A DNA stretch of 64,000 nt from Acinetobacter lwoffii (GTDB taxonomy: Bacteria; Pseudomonadota; Gammaproteobacteria; Pseudomonadales; Moraxellaceae), in the NCBI RefSeq assembly GCF_015602705.1, contig NZ_CP059081.1, positions 629,702 through 693,701 of the forward strand, written 5' to 3'. How positions within the stretch are numbered: position 1 is the first letter of the stretch; the number at the start of each line of letters is the position of its first letter. The notes under the pieces are model-generated. The model made no database searches. It saw nothing but the letters and a program-made list of their open reading frames with translations, and had not been told where the DNA came from. Of the stretch, positions 26,876 through 34,870 are shown in pieces. A program made the translations under genes and the position numbers.

Positions 26876-26900
26876 TCGCTAGATTATTTCGGGTTTTCAA

Positions 26901-26934
26901 AAACCGTAATCTTTTCGAAGATTACGGTTTTTTT
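26901..26934 (+). terminator. typA terminator
   Basis: A perfect 13-bp stem (AAACCGTAATCTT and its complement) with a TTCG loop and T run. Confidence 0.93.
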
Positions 26935-27009
26935 ATATTTACGTTATGCTTAAATCACAATTTACTAAAACGCATTAAACTAAGTCAAAATTAAAAGTAT
27001 TTATTCAGG

Positions 27010-27015
27010 TATAAT
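27010..27015 (+). promoter_or_regulatory. mscL -10 box
   Basis: TATAAT 38 bases before the mscL start, in a strongly AT-rich region; the -35 is not clear. Confidence 0.4.
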
Positions 27016-27052
27016 TTGACCCAAAACTTGAAAATAAAATATAGGAGCAGAT

Positions 27053-27493
27053 ATGAGCATTATTCAAGAATTTAAAGAGTTTGCGATCAAAGGCAACATG
27101 ATGGATCTGGCGATTGGTGTCATTATCGGTGGTGCTTTTAGCAAGATCATCGATTCATTGGTGAAAGACATCATTATGCCTTTAATTACGGTGATCACCG
27201 GTGGTGGCGTCGATTTTACCCAAAAATTCTTTATCTTAGGAAGAAACCCAGACAATTTACAATCTCTGGATGCATTAACTAAGGCCGGTGTAAATGTACT
27301 GACTTACGGTAACTTCTTAACGATTTTAATTAACTTCTTAATTTTGGCTTGGGTCGTATTTTTATTGGTGAAATTCATGAACCGTTTACGTAAACAAGAA
27401 GGCCCAGTCGAGGAAACTCCGACTACCCCAGCCGATATTGAATTACTGCGTGAAATTCGTGATGAATTGAAAAAGCGTCCACCTCAAGTCTAA
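27053..27493 (+). CDS. mscL: Large-conductance mechanosensitive channel MscL
   Basis: A 146-residue protein with the MscL layout: amphipathic N-terminus [15 protein letters not shown], first transmembrane helix with the pore-lining pattern [15 protein letters not shown], a periplasmic loop, a second helix [13 protein letters not shown], and a charged C-terminal helix with [10 protein letters not shown]. It opens under membrane tension to release solutes during hypo-osmotic shock. An AGGAG element lies just before the ATG. Single gene. Confidence 0.96.
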   Translation: MSIIQEFKEFAIKGNMMDLAIGVIIGGAFSKIIDSLVKDIIMPLITVITGGGVDFTQKFFILGRNPDNLQSLDALTKAGVNVLTYGNFLTILINFLILAWVVFLLVKFMNRLRKQEGPVEETPTTPADIELLREIRDELKKRPPQV

Positions 27494-27500
27494 TTTTTCT

Positions 27501-27571
27501 AATCCCCCTAAATCCCCTTTATAAAAAGGGAACTCCTCCCTTTGACAAAGGGGGAGGTAAGGAGGGATTTA
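27501..27571. repeat. Palindromic intergenic repeat after mscL
   Basis: Two nested hairpins: CCCCTTT/AAAGGG-type arms at 27513-27530, then CTCCTCCCTTTG/CAAAGGGGGAG at about 27532-27556, enclosed by AATCCC and GGGATT ends. This is the look of a dispersed non-coding repeat. It probably forms the 3' end of mscL and ppiC transcripts, as no other terminator is present. Confidence 0.6.
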
Positions 27572-27577
27572 TAAATA

Positions 27578-27862
27578 TTAAAAATCCATCCGGAATTTGA
27601 TTTCGACCAAATGAAAACCAAACTGGCTTTTGACCGGACCATGTAATACACGTTCAGCGGCAGTAAAAACCAGTTTATCAATCACTGGAACCAGCTGGCC
27701 TTTCTTCACTTCACCTAGCTCACCGCCACGTTTGGCAGAATTACAGGTGGAATATTGTTTTGCGATTTTATTAAAGTCGGCGCCACTTAAAATCTTCTTT
27801 TTAAGCTGTTCAGCAGTTTCTTTATCTTTAACCAGAATATGACGCACAATAGCTGTCTTCAT
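27578..27862 (-). CDS. ppiC: Parvulin-type peptidyl-prolyl isomerase PpiC
   Basis: The ATG at 27862 gives 94 residues, the usual size of the single-domain cytoplasmic parvulin; the longer open frame to 27928 is only the mutM tail in another frame. Motifs: R-H-I-L-V-K-D near the start, Y-S-T-C-N-S-A-K-R-G-G-E-L-G-E in the middle and S-Q-F-G-F-H-L-V-E-I at the end. It speeds cis-trans isomerisation of prolyl bonds in folding proteins. It overlaps the end of mutM by four bases (ATGA), so the two are coupled. Confidence 0.92.
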   Translation of the reverse strand: MKTAIVRHILVKDKETAEQLKKKILSGADFNKIAKQYSTCNSAKRGGELGEVKKGQLVPVIDKLVFTAAERVLHGPVKSQFGFHLVEIKFRMDF

Positions 27863-28719
27863 GACTTTTTCCCTCGTACAGTTGCCACTTTTTTGACAGG
27901 GAGCTGGATCTTTTTCAAAGGTTGGCATTCAGGACAAAAAACTGAAGCACGTTGTCCCAATTTGATATTTTCAAGCGTAGTTTCACAGTTCACGCACATT
28001 TCACCGGCACGGCCATAAGCCAGCAGGGTTTGCTGAAAATAGCCATTTTCGCCCATAGCATTAGTGTAGTCTCTTAAGGTTGAACCACCCAGATCAATCG
28101 CCTGTTTCAAGATGCGCTTGATTTCCAGAACTAGCTTTTCGATCTGCATCAAGCTTAAAGTCGAGGCAGGTTGTGCCGGATGAATCCCCAGATTAAACAG
28201 ACTTTCGGTCGCATAAATATTGCCTACGCCCACCACCACATGGTTATCCATAATTGCAACTTTGGTGCCAACATTTTTATTCTTCAATTTTTCAAATAAA
28301 TACTTGGCATTAAAGTTCTCGCTTAAGGGTTCTGGCCCCAACGTGTCAATCAATTTGCTTTGTGATTGTGCATCCAGCCAAAGAATGCAACCAAAACGGC
28401 GAGGGTCATGATAACGCAGTTCGATATCATCAAACTGAATGATCAGATGGTCATGTTTGCGTAATTCTTCATTGCCATCGCATAGACGGAAACTCCCCGA
28501 CATGCCTAAATGCCAGAGCATAGTGTCGTGTTCAAACTCCGCCAGAATATATTTAGAACGGCGAGTGAGTTTCAGTAATTTTTGCCCTACCAGCTTTTCT
28601 ATATTCTCTGGAATGGGCCAACGCAAACTTGACTGACGCACTTCAACACGTTGGACGCGTTGTTCCAATAAGGGTAATAAACTGGTTTTGGTGGTTTCAA
28701 CTTCTGGTAATTCAGGCAT
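27859..28719 (-). CDS. mutM: Formamidopyrimidine-DNA glycosylase MutM (Fpg)
   Basis: A 286-residue DNA repair enzyme. After Met removal it begins P-E-L-P-E-V-E-T, giving catalytic Pro1 and Glu2. It has the helix-two-turn-helix region with the conserved N-I-Y-A-T-E segment and a C-terminal zinc finger C-V-N-C...C-P-E-C. It removes 8-oxoguanine and formamidopyrimidines and nicks the strand. A basic tail of about 20 residues (K-K-I-Q-L-P-V-K-K-V and following) extends beyond the zinc finger, making it slightly longer than the usual ~270. First gene of the mutM-ppiC operon. Confidence 0.94.
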   Translation of the reverse strand: MPELPEVETTKTSLLPLLEQRVQRVEVRQSSLRWPIPENIEKLVGQKLLKLTRRSKYILAEFEHDTMLWHLGMSGSFRLCDGNEELRKHDHLIIQFDDIELRYHDPRRFGCILWLDAQSQSKLIDTLGPEPLSENFNAKYLFEKLKNKNVGTKVAIMDNHVVVGVGNIYATESLFNLGIHPAQPASTLSLMQIEKLVLEIKRILKQAIDLGGSTLRDYTNAMGENGYFQQTLLAYGRAGEMCVNCETTLENIKLGQRASVFCPECQPLKKIQLPVKKVATVRGKKS

Positions 28720-29119
28720 AACGCATCAGTGGCGAGGGGAGATGCAGCTAATATTGGGTGAATTGGCTGGGATTGCAAGCGTTAATCTGGGTGAAATCGC
28801 TGGAAAATGACTAGGTATTTCATATTTATTTAAGCTGTAATTGTTTAAAGAATAAACTGGGTTTCTATGTTTTTATAGCGAATTTTCTTAGAAGTAAATC
28901 GAATGGAAATTATCAATACATTATAAGCTGATGAAAAATATATAAATAATTTAAGATTTTTTAAATAAAAATTATATTTTTATGTTTAAGACATAACTAA
29001 AAGTTTAATGAGTAATAAAAAAAATGCTGGGAATTTGTATGAAAAGTTATGTAAATTCATGCACCTAATAGCAATTTAAAAACCTTGCTTGTTTTTCTCT
29101 CCGAATGTTTAGGTTTTAC
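28720..29119. other. AT-rich intergenic region, no gene seen
   Basis: About 400 bases between divergent mutM and the porin gene. Very AT-rich with many short A and T runs; it must hold both promoters. I see no open frame worth calling, no RNA gene and no clear repeat. Confidence 0.6.
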
Positions 29120-30400
29120 ATGAAATATTTAGGTCTAGCTCTATTGCCTTTAATGGCTGTCATGACAACCGCTCAGGCGGAATCTGCATTTGATCCACAA
29201 GGTCAGTATTTACTGGGGGACTGGAATGGTCAACGTACAGAACTGGCCCAACAGGGAATTAAATTTGAAGCCAATCTATTAACCGATACTGCCTATCTTG
29301 CTGATGGTGGTCGTAATGAGGGCGCAGATCCATTAACTTCTGCCCAGTTATGGCTGGGTACTCAGCTGGATATGGAAAAGCTGACAGGATGGAATGGTGT
29401 CACTGTACGTGCCGTGATGAGTGCACGTCAGGGTCAAAGTACCTCTGTTCGTGACTTGCAGGATCTTAGTGCACCTCAGCTAGCCAATGTACAAGGCACT
29501 TTTGGGCGTGGTAATCAGGATAGCCGTCTGAGCGAGCTGTCTATTGAAAAGAATTATAAAGACCAAGGGCTCAGTATTAAGGCGGGTCGTCTTGGTCTGG
29601 GCATGGACTTTAATGTCATGGCTTGTGATTTTGCCAGTACGGCATTTTGTGCTGCACAGATGGGTAAATGGCAGGGCAATATCTGGATGAATACGCCTGT
29701 AGCACAATGGGGTGCGCGCGTGAAGCAGCAACTCAATCCTGAACTTGCCGTACAAGTCGGTGTGTATGAGTTTAATCCGGATAATGGTAATGGCGCTAAA
29801 GAAGGTCAAGGCTGGAGTCTGGATACCGACCATGCAGATGGCGTGACAATTCCAGCAGAAGTAATCTGGACACCGAAATCATTAGTGAATGGCCTGCCAG
29901 GCAGCTACCGGGTTGGCGGGATGTACAATACTGCCGATAATCCCGAAAATCAGTTTGATATTGCTAAGGGTAAGGCCGATGGTGTGGGGATTGAGGGTAA
30001 AAACCGTACCTTTGCAGGCTGGTTAGCTGTAGAACAACAGTTAACGTCTAGAGGTCAGGGCCGTCAGGGTTTGCATTCATTTGCCAACTTTACCTGGCAT
30101 GACCGCGATACTAACAAAGTAGATAATTCACAACAAATTGGTGTGAAATATATCGGTCTTGCGGACAGCCAGCCGAATGATATTTTAGGTCTGGCGGTCA
30201 ATCGTGTACATATTAATGACCGGATCAAGAATCTGAATTTTGATGCGAGTGCAGAATACAATATTGAACTGAACTATAGCTATAACACAACAAAGTGGCT
30301 GATGCTGCGTCCAAACCTGCAATATGTCATTAATCCAGGTTCAAGCAACAATGTGGATGATGCACTGGTACTCGGTTTGACTACACGAATCATCTTCTAA
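29120..30400 (+). CDS. OprB-like carbohydrate-selective porin
   Basis: The ATG at 29120 (AGG element nine bases before it) is preferred to 29105; it opens a signal peptide M-K-Y-L-G-L-A-L-L-P-L-M-A-V ending A-Q-A. The mature protein has the OprB family opening L-L-G-D-W-N-G-Q-R-T-E-L-A-Q-Q-G-I, followed by a long series of alternating beta strands and an aromatic C-terminal residue (I-I-F), as expected for a 16-18 strand barrel. OprB-type porins pass glucose and other sugars. It is a paralogue of the porin at 56733, with the same G-D-W-N-G-Q-R-T start and P-V-A/S-Q-W-A/G-A-R-V segment. Confidence 0.88.
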   Translation: MKYLGLALLPLMAVMTTAQAESAFDPQGQYLLGDWNGQRTELAQQGIKFEANLLTDTAYLADGGRNEGADPLTSAQLWLGTQLDMEKLTGWNGVTVRAVMSARQGQSTSVRDLQDLSAPQLANVQGTFGRGNQDSRLSELSIEKNYKDQGLSIKAGRLGLGMDFNVMACDFASTAFCAAQMGKWQGNIWMNTPVAQWGARVKQQLNPELAVQVGVYEFNPDNGNGAKEGQGWSLDTDHADGVTIPAEVIWTPKSLVNGLPGSYRVGGMYNTADNPENQFDIAKGKADGVGIEGKNRTFAGWLAVEQQLTSRGQGRQGLHSFANFTWHDRDTNKVDNSQQIGVKYIGLADSQPNDILGLAVNRVHINDRIKNLNFDASAEYNIELNYSYNTTKWLMLRPNLQYVINPGSSNNVDDALVLGLTTRIIF

Positions 30401-30424
30401 AGTTTGATCGTTCACGTTATAACT

Positions 30425-30450
30425 AAACAGGCTCTTGGGAGCCTGTTTTT
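30425..30450 (+). terminator. Terminator of the first OprB-like porin
   Basis: Stem AAACAGGCTC/GAGCCTGTTT with a TTGG loop and T run. Confidence 0.9.
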
Positions 30451-30492
30451 ATTTCTAGAGTGAAACTGTGCAATAAAAAGAGGAAATACAGC

Positions 30493-31602
30493 GTGGCATT
30501 ACTATTTCAACCTATTCAATTTGGATCACTGCAACTTCAAAATAAAATCGTAATTGCGCCGATGTGTCAGTACTCTGCAACAGAGCAGGGGGAAATTACC
30601 TATTGGCACGAGCAGCAATGGGCCAACTATGCCTTATCGGGTGCAGGTTTATGTATTGTCGAAGCGACTGCGGTACAGCCAGAAGGCCGGATCAGTTATG
30701 CCGATCTGGGCTTGTGGAATAACGAACAGGCAAAGCAGATCAAGACCTTACTGGAAAAAGTCAAATCCATTTCCCCGATGCCTTTTGCGATTCAACTCGC
30801 ACATGCAGGGCGTAAAGCTTCAACAGATAAACCATGGGCAGGTAAAGGTCAGTTTAAGCCGGATGAAGCACATGGCTGGCAAACTGTTTCTGCCAGTGAT
30901 ATTCCTTTTCAGGCCGATGAACATCCACCCAAAGCCTTAAGCCAGTCGGAAATTGAGCAGGTCATTGCTGACTTTGCAGAAAGTGCCAAACGTGCAGTTG
31001 ATGCCGGTTTTGACCTGATTGAGCTGCATGCAGCGCATGGTTATTTACTGCATCAGTTCATGTCACCACTTTCAAATAAACGTGATGATCAGTATGGCGG
31101 TTCACTGGAAAACCGGATTCGCCTGACTCTGGAAGTATTACAAGCCATGAAAGCGGCGGTTCCAGAAGGTTATCCAATTGGAGTGCGTATTTCAGCCAGC
31201 GACTGGATGGATCAGCCAGACAGCTGGACCATTGATTCTTCAGTTGAATTGTCTAAAGCACTAGAAGCTGCGGGTGCTGCCTATATTCATATCTCCAGTG
31301 CCGGGCTGCATGTCAAACAGAACATTGATGTGAAGCCGAATTATCAGGTACCTTTTGCAGATGCGATCAAGAAAGTCGTGAATATTCCCGTGATTGCCGT
31401 GGGATTGATTACTGAAGCTAAGCAGGCAGAAGATATTTTACAAAAGGGCCAAGCCGACGCTATCGCACTGGCTCGTGCCATTCTTTATGATCCACATTGG
31501 CCTTGGCATGCAGCGGCAGCACTTGATGAAAAAATCAAGATTTCACCGCAATATCTGCGCTCTGCACCGCATGGTTTGAATCACCTGTTTGAGCCTTTTT
31601 AA
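30493..31602 (+). CDS. NADH:flavin oxidoreductase, old yellow enzyme family (YqjM-like)
   Basis: The GTG at 30493, with a GAGGA element before it, is chosen over the upstream ATG because it matches the usual start M/V-A-L-L-F-Q-P. The 369-residue barrel shows I-A-P-M-C-Q-Y-S-A near residue 26 (FMN site, with the YqjM-type cysteine), Q-L-A-H-A-G-R-K-A, and H-A-A-H-G-Y-L-L-H-Q-F-M-S-P, where the two histidines bind the substrate carbonyl, and G-L-I-T-E near the end for the phosphate. These enzymes reduce activated C=C bonds with NAD(P)H. It is probably a single unit, followed closely by the AEC transporter gene. Confidence 0.9.
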   Translation: MALLFQPIQFGSLQLQNKIVIAPMCQYSATEQGEITYWHEQQWANYALSGAGLCIVEATAVQPEGRISYADLGLWNNEQAKQIKTLLEKVKSISPMPFAIQLAHAGRKASTDKPWAGKGQFKPDEAHGWQTVSASDIPFQADEHPPKALSQSEIEQVIADFAESAKRAVDAGFDLIELHAAHGYLLHQFMSPLSNKRDDQYGGSLENRIRLTLEVLQAMKAAVPEGYPIGVRISASDWMDQPDSWTIDSSVELSKALEAAGAAYIHISSAGLHVKQNIDVKPNYQVPFADAIKKVVNIPVIAVGLITEAKQAEDILQKGQADAIALARAILYDPHWPWHAAAALDEKIKISPQYLRSAPHGLNHLFEPF

Positions 31603-31662
31603 CACTGCTTTAGTCTCAGAAATTCTTATAATGGAATATCACTGACAAGAGGATACTGCATT

Positions 31663-32589
31663 ATGATTTTTGCGGTCATTGTGCCCATATTTTTATTGTT
31701 GGCAGTGGGTTATCTGACTGTAAAGAGTCAAGTGTTAAGCAAAGAGCAGGTGGGGACGGTCGGTGCTTTTGTGATTAAAGTAGCCTTGCCCTTGCTGTTC
31801 TTTCAGTCCCTTGCCTCCAAGGACCTGCATGAAATCTGGTATTTTGAATACTTTGCAGTATATAGCAGCGTGACCTTAGTGCTCTATGGTAGCGGCTTCT
31901 GGATCATGCGCCGTCATTTTAAAAATACGCATTCGCAAAGTGCAGTGCTGTCGCTGGGCGCTGCAATGTCGAATACCGGCCTGATTGGTACGGCTGTGCT
32001 CAGCTTATTGATTGGGCAACAGGCGATGACCTATACCTCTCTGGTGGTGATCATCGAAAGCATGTTGCTGATTCCGCTGGTGCTGGTCATGGCTGCACTG
32101 GGCACACAACATCAGGCAAATCTCGGCGCCATTCTGAAAAGTGTACTGCTGACTTTGCTAAAGAATCCCTTATTTATGGGGGTAATACTCGGCATGGCTT
32201 GTGCAGTTTTCCAGATTAAAATTCCAGTCTATCTTGATCAGGTCTTTGCCTTGATTGGTCAGACAGCGTCACCATTGGCCCTGTTTGCTATTGGCGGCGG
32301 GATCGTGGGAATGAGCCTGAAATATGTCAATCTGCAAAGTTTCTATCTGGTATTTTCCAACAATATCATGATGCCGTTATTGATGTATCTGGGGCTGAGC
32401 CAGTTGACGGAATTAAATGAGGAAATGGTCCGTGTCGGTACGCTAATTGCAGCTTTGCCGATGCCAACGATTTTTGGCATGTTGGGACAGGCGTATGGTC
32501 TGAATGATCGAACTTTAACACCATTGTTGATGAGTACCATTGCCGGTTTTATCGTGACCAGTGGCTTAATTGCCTTGTGGTGGGGGTAA
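31663..32589 (+). CDS. AEC family transporter (auxin efflux carrier / MdcF-like)
   Basis: A 308-residue membrane protein with ten hydrophobic helices in two groups of five, the AEC layout. The conserved asparagine region S-N-T-G-L-I-G in helix 4 and the later S-P-L-A-L-F-A-I-G-G motif are present. Bacterial members carry malonate, malate or related acids; the substrate is unknown here. It lies 60 bases after the flavin oxidoreductase, with a ribosome-binding AAGAGGA element before its ATG, and may be co-transcribed. Confidence 0.87.
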   Translation: MIFAVIVPIFLLLAVGYLTVKSQVLSKEQVGTVGAFVIKVALPLLFFQSLASKDLHEIWYFEYFAVYSSVTLVLYGSGFWIMRRHFKNTHSQSAVLSLGAAMSNTGLIGTAVLSLLIGQQAMTYTSLVVIIESMLLIPLVLVMAALGTQHQANLGAILKSVLLTLLKNPLFMGVILGMACAVFQIKIPVYLDQVFALIGQTASPLALFAIGGGIVGMSLKYVNLQSFYLVFSNNIMMPLLMYLGLSQLTELNEEMVRVGTLIAALPMPTIFGMLGQAYGLNDRTLTPLLMSTIAGFIVTSGLIALWWG

Positions 32590-32621
32590 TCTTTTAGCAG
32601 ATGGAAGCTCTGCCATTAAAC

Positions 32622-32648
32622 AAAGCCCCAAATTGCATGGGGCTTTTT
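32622..32648 (+). terminator. Terminator after the AEC transporter
   Basis: Stem AAAGCCCCA/TGGGGCTTT with a 7-nt loop and T run. Confidence 0.88.
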
Positions 32649-32672
32649 ATATTTTAATTTTGTGGAATTAAC

Positions 32673-33470
32673 TTAACTCTTTTTCGCAGGTGCTTTTTTC
32701 TGCTCAGCCAGCATTTTGTCTACCGCTGCCAAAGACTCTTTGGCCTGTGGAACATTTTGCTGCGCCAGTGCGGCAAAGATTTTCTTCGCTTCTGGCAGGT
32801 TTTGCGGAACAATACTGCCATTGGCAAACATATTACCTACTGCCATCAGCGCCGGAATATAACCTTTTTTTGCCAGTTCCTGAATGCTGCTTAGGCCTTG
32901 CTGAATCGGTTTTTCATCTTTGTTTTTGAAACCGCTGCTGATGTCATATAAGGCTTTGGCATGAATGGCCTGCATATTGCCTTTGCTGATCAGCGGTTGC
33001 AGCTTTTGCAGTCCGGCTTTATTTGACGCTGCTGTATTTTCAGAAAACAGCAGTATGGCCAGATCAATGCTGGCATCATCAAATTTGGCTGCCGAAGCGC
33101 GTTCCAGATGCTGTTTGGCTTTGGTCAAATCCTGTTTGAGTCCGAGTGTGCCGGCTGCATAATTTTTACCCAATACATAATTGGCCACCGGATAACCTTT
33201 GCTGGCTGCCTGTTCGTAGAGCTGAATGGCTTTTTTCTCGTCTTTGGTTGTACCTTGGCCGGTTTGGGTCAAATAGCCTAAGTTATATAAAGCCTGGGCG
33301 TTTCCTTGACTGGCCAATTGATTCAAAGCGTCATAGGCACCTTTAAAATTATTGGCTTTGACCATGGCCTCAACTTTTTGAAATTGGGGATCGACTTGAT
33401 CTTTTACGGTATTTGCCAGAGCGAATTGCGCAGAAAGGGCAAGAACTGTAGCGAGTACTAATTTTTTCAT
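32673..33470 (-). CDS. Sel1/tetratricopeptide-repeat periplasmic protein
   Basis: A 265-residue exported protein. A signal peptide M-K-K-L-V-L-A-T-V-L-A-L-S-A-Q-F-A-L-A is followed by repeated ~36-residue Sel1-like units: A-L-Y-N-L-G-Y-L-T-Q-T-G-Q-G-T-T-K-D, V-A-N-Y-V-L-G-K-N-Y-A-A-G, and A-L-M-A-V-G-N-M-F-A-N-G near the end. The C-terminus is lysine-rich. Sel1 repeats form right-handed solenoids used for protein binding; no enzyme residues are seen. The partner is unknown. It stands alone. Confidence 0.8.
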   Translation of the reverse strand: MKKLVLATVLALSAQFALANTVKDQVDPQFQKVEAMVKANNFKGAYDALNQLASQGNAQALYNLGYLTQTGQGTTKDEKKAIQLYEQAASKGYPVANYVLGKNYAAGTLGLKQDLTKAKQHLERASAAKFDDASIDLAILLFSENTAASNKAGLQKLQPLISKGNMQAIHAKALYDISSGFKNKDEKPIQQGLSSIQELAKKGYIPALMAVGNMFANGSIVPQNLPEAKKIFAALAQQNVPQAKESLAAVDKMLAEQKKAPAKKS

Positions 33471-33550
33471 GGTTCCTATAACCTTATTATTGCTGGCACA
33501 TTATTCCTTGGTGCGATTTTAATCATTTTCACTTACATCATAAAAGGATT

Positions 33551-33979
33551 TTGTGCTTTGTAAATATACAATTTGTCACTAAATACAAATCATCGAAGCA
33601 CAATATACCGATTAAATCGATGCATGATTTGGACAGGTTTCTGATCAATCCTGCAGATATCAAAAGGATTACTTTGCTTCAGCCGACTTCTCTGTTTAAA
33701 TCTCGGTTTGAATCAGACTCCCAGGATTTAACCATGTTTGTCAAAACCATTAAACGTCACTATGACAGAATCAATGCTGATGAATCGATTGCCGATGAAG
33801 ACAAGATTGATGCGCTGCTGATGAAACTTGGTGCAGAGTTTTTGATGAGTCAGGAAGACCGGGTATATGTCTTTCAAAAAGGTGAACTCACGGCAAAGTT
33901 TGATGCCAAACATGCGCGGGCCTATCATTTTAAAGATTATGTGGTAAAAGACATGAACAAGCTGTTTCATGGCTTCTAA
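33551..33979 (+). CDS. Conserved-looking hypothetical protein
   Basis: The open frame begins with TTG at 33551 behind an AAAGGA element and codes for 142 residues; an in-frame ATG at about 33620 would give a protein ~23 residues shorter. I recognise no family. The protein is basic at the start, has no signal peptide or hydrophobic helix, and ends with aromatic/basic residues (K-D-M-N-K-L-F-H-G-F). A solid terminator directly after the stop supports a real gene. Confidence 0.6.
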   Translation: MCFVNIQFVTKYKSSKHNIPIKSMHDLDRFLINPADIKRITLLQPTSLFKSRFESDSQDLTMFVKTIKRHYDRINADESIADEDKIDALLMKLGAEFLMSQEDRVYVFQKGELTAKFDAKHARAYHFKDYVVKDMNKLFHGF

Positions 33980-33982
33980 AAT

Positions 33983-34014
33983 AAAAAAGCCAAGAATTTT
34001 ATCTTGGCTTTTTT
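33983..34014. terminator. Bidirectional terminator
   Basis: Stem AAAAGCCAAGA/TCTTGGCTTTT with a 6-nt loop, between convergent genes. Confidence 0.9.
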
Positions 34015-34030
34015 ATGAGTTATGCAGTGA

Positions 34031-34756
34031 TTATTGCGGACGCGCTACATCACCGCTCAAAGCTTCGGGAAGCTCCAGAACTTCGAGACCTAGCTCGTTC
34101 AATGCTTCAGGTTTTGCCACCACTAGTGCTTTATAACCATTTTCAATCGCGATGCTATTGACGACTTCTACATCATTATTCAGTTTTGTCGCCACAGCAG
34201 GTGTGGCACCTGTACCTTGAACCAGATGTAACCAGTGTTTTGGCTTGGCTTTAAACCATAAGCGCGCAATCACTTCCTGACCCAGATAGCAACCCTTGTC
34301 ATAGTGAATGCCTTCGCGTTGATGCAAACGTAATTCCTGTGGTTGAAACAGATTGGCGGTAGCCGCCTGGATCCAGGCTTGACCTGATTCAATGGCTTGC
34401 TGTTCCCACATCGTCACATCGGTTTCAGTCGCCACAAAGTCAGTATGAATGCCATTGATGACTGGATAAACTGGACCGACCAATTCCAGTTTCATTTTTG
34501 AAAAGGCGCCAAATTTTTTAATATGATTGGCCAGTTCCGTAGCCTGATCTGCAATGCTCACGATTTCAAAGCTTTCCGGACTGATTTTTTTAAGCCATAA
34601 GCCAAATTGGATGCGTCCTTTCAGACTACAGATTGCAGTATAGCGTGTCTGGTTTTCCGCCAAAGTTTCAGTATTCAAAGTCACCTGACCTTGAAGGAAT
34701 TTTTGTGCATCTACACCATTCAGACTAAACAATGTAAAAGCAGGAGACGCTGCCAT
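34031..34756 (-). CDS. ygfZ: Folate-binding protein YgfZ-like
   Basis: A 241-residue protein of the GcvT/YgfZ group. The signature K-G-C-Y-L-G-Q-E-V-I-A-R, with the conserved cysteine, is clear in the middle, and the start A-F-T-L-F-S-L-N-G-V-D-A-Q-K-F-L-Q-G-Q-V is the usual YgfZ opening. YgfZ uses tetrahydrofolate to help maintain certain iron-sulfur enzymes such as MiaB. It is shorter than the E. coli protein (~326 residues), as in other Acinetobacter-type members. Divergent or unlinked from its neighbours. Confidence 0.88.
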   Translation of the reverse strand: MAASPAFTLFSLNGVDAQKFLQGQVTLNTETLAENQTRYTAICSLKGRIQFGLWLKKISPESFEIVSIADQATELANHIKKFGAFSKMKLELVGPVYPVINGIHTDFVATETDVTMWEQQAIESGQAWIQAATANLFQPQELRLHQREGIHYDKGCYLGQEVIARLWFKAKPKHWLHLVQGTGATPAVATKLNNDVEVVNSIAIENGYKALVVAKPEALNELGLEVLELPEALSGDVARPQ

Positions 34757-34824
34757 AATAAGCCCCGGTTTGAATACTATAAATCAATGCAGTTATTGTG
34801 CAGCAAGCATCAAATAGAGGCAAA

Positions 34825-34857
34825 CAAAAAAGCCAACAATCGAAATCATTGGCTTTT
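34825..34857 (-). terminator. Terminator of the multicopper oxidase gene
   Basis: GCCAA/TTGGC stem with a loop of about 12 bases, followed on the minus strand by a T run. Confidence 0.75.
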
Positions 34858-34870
34858 AGCGAGCAGGTCT

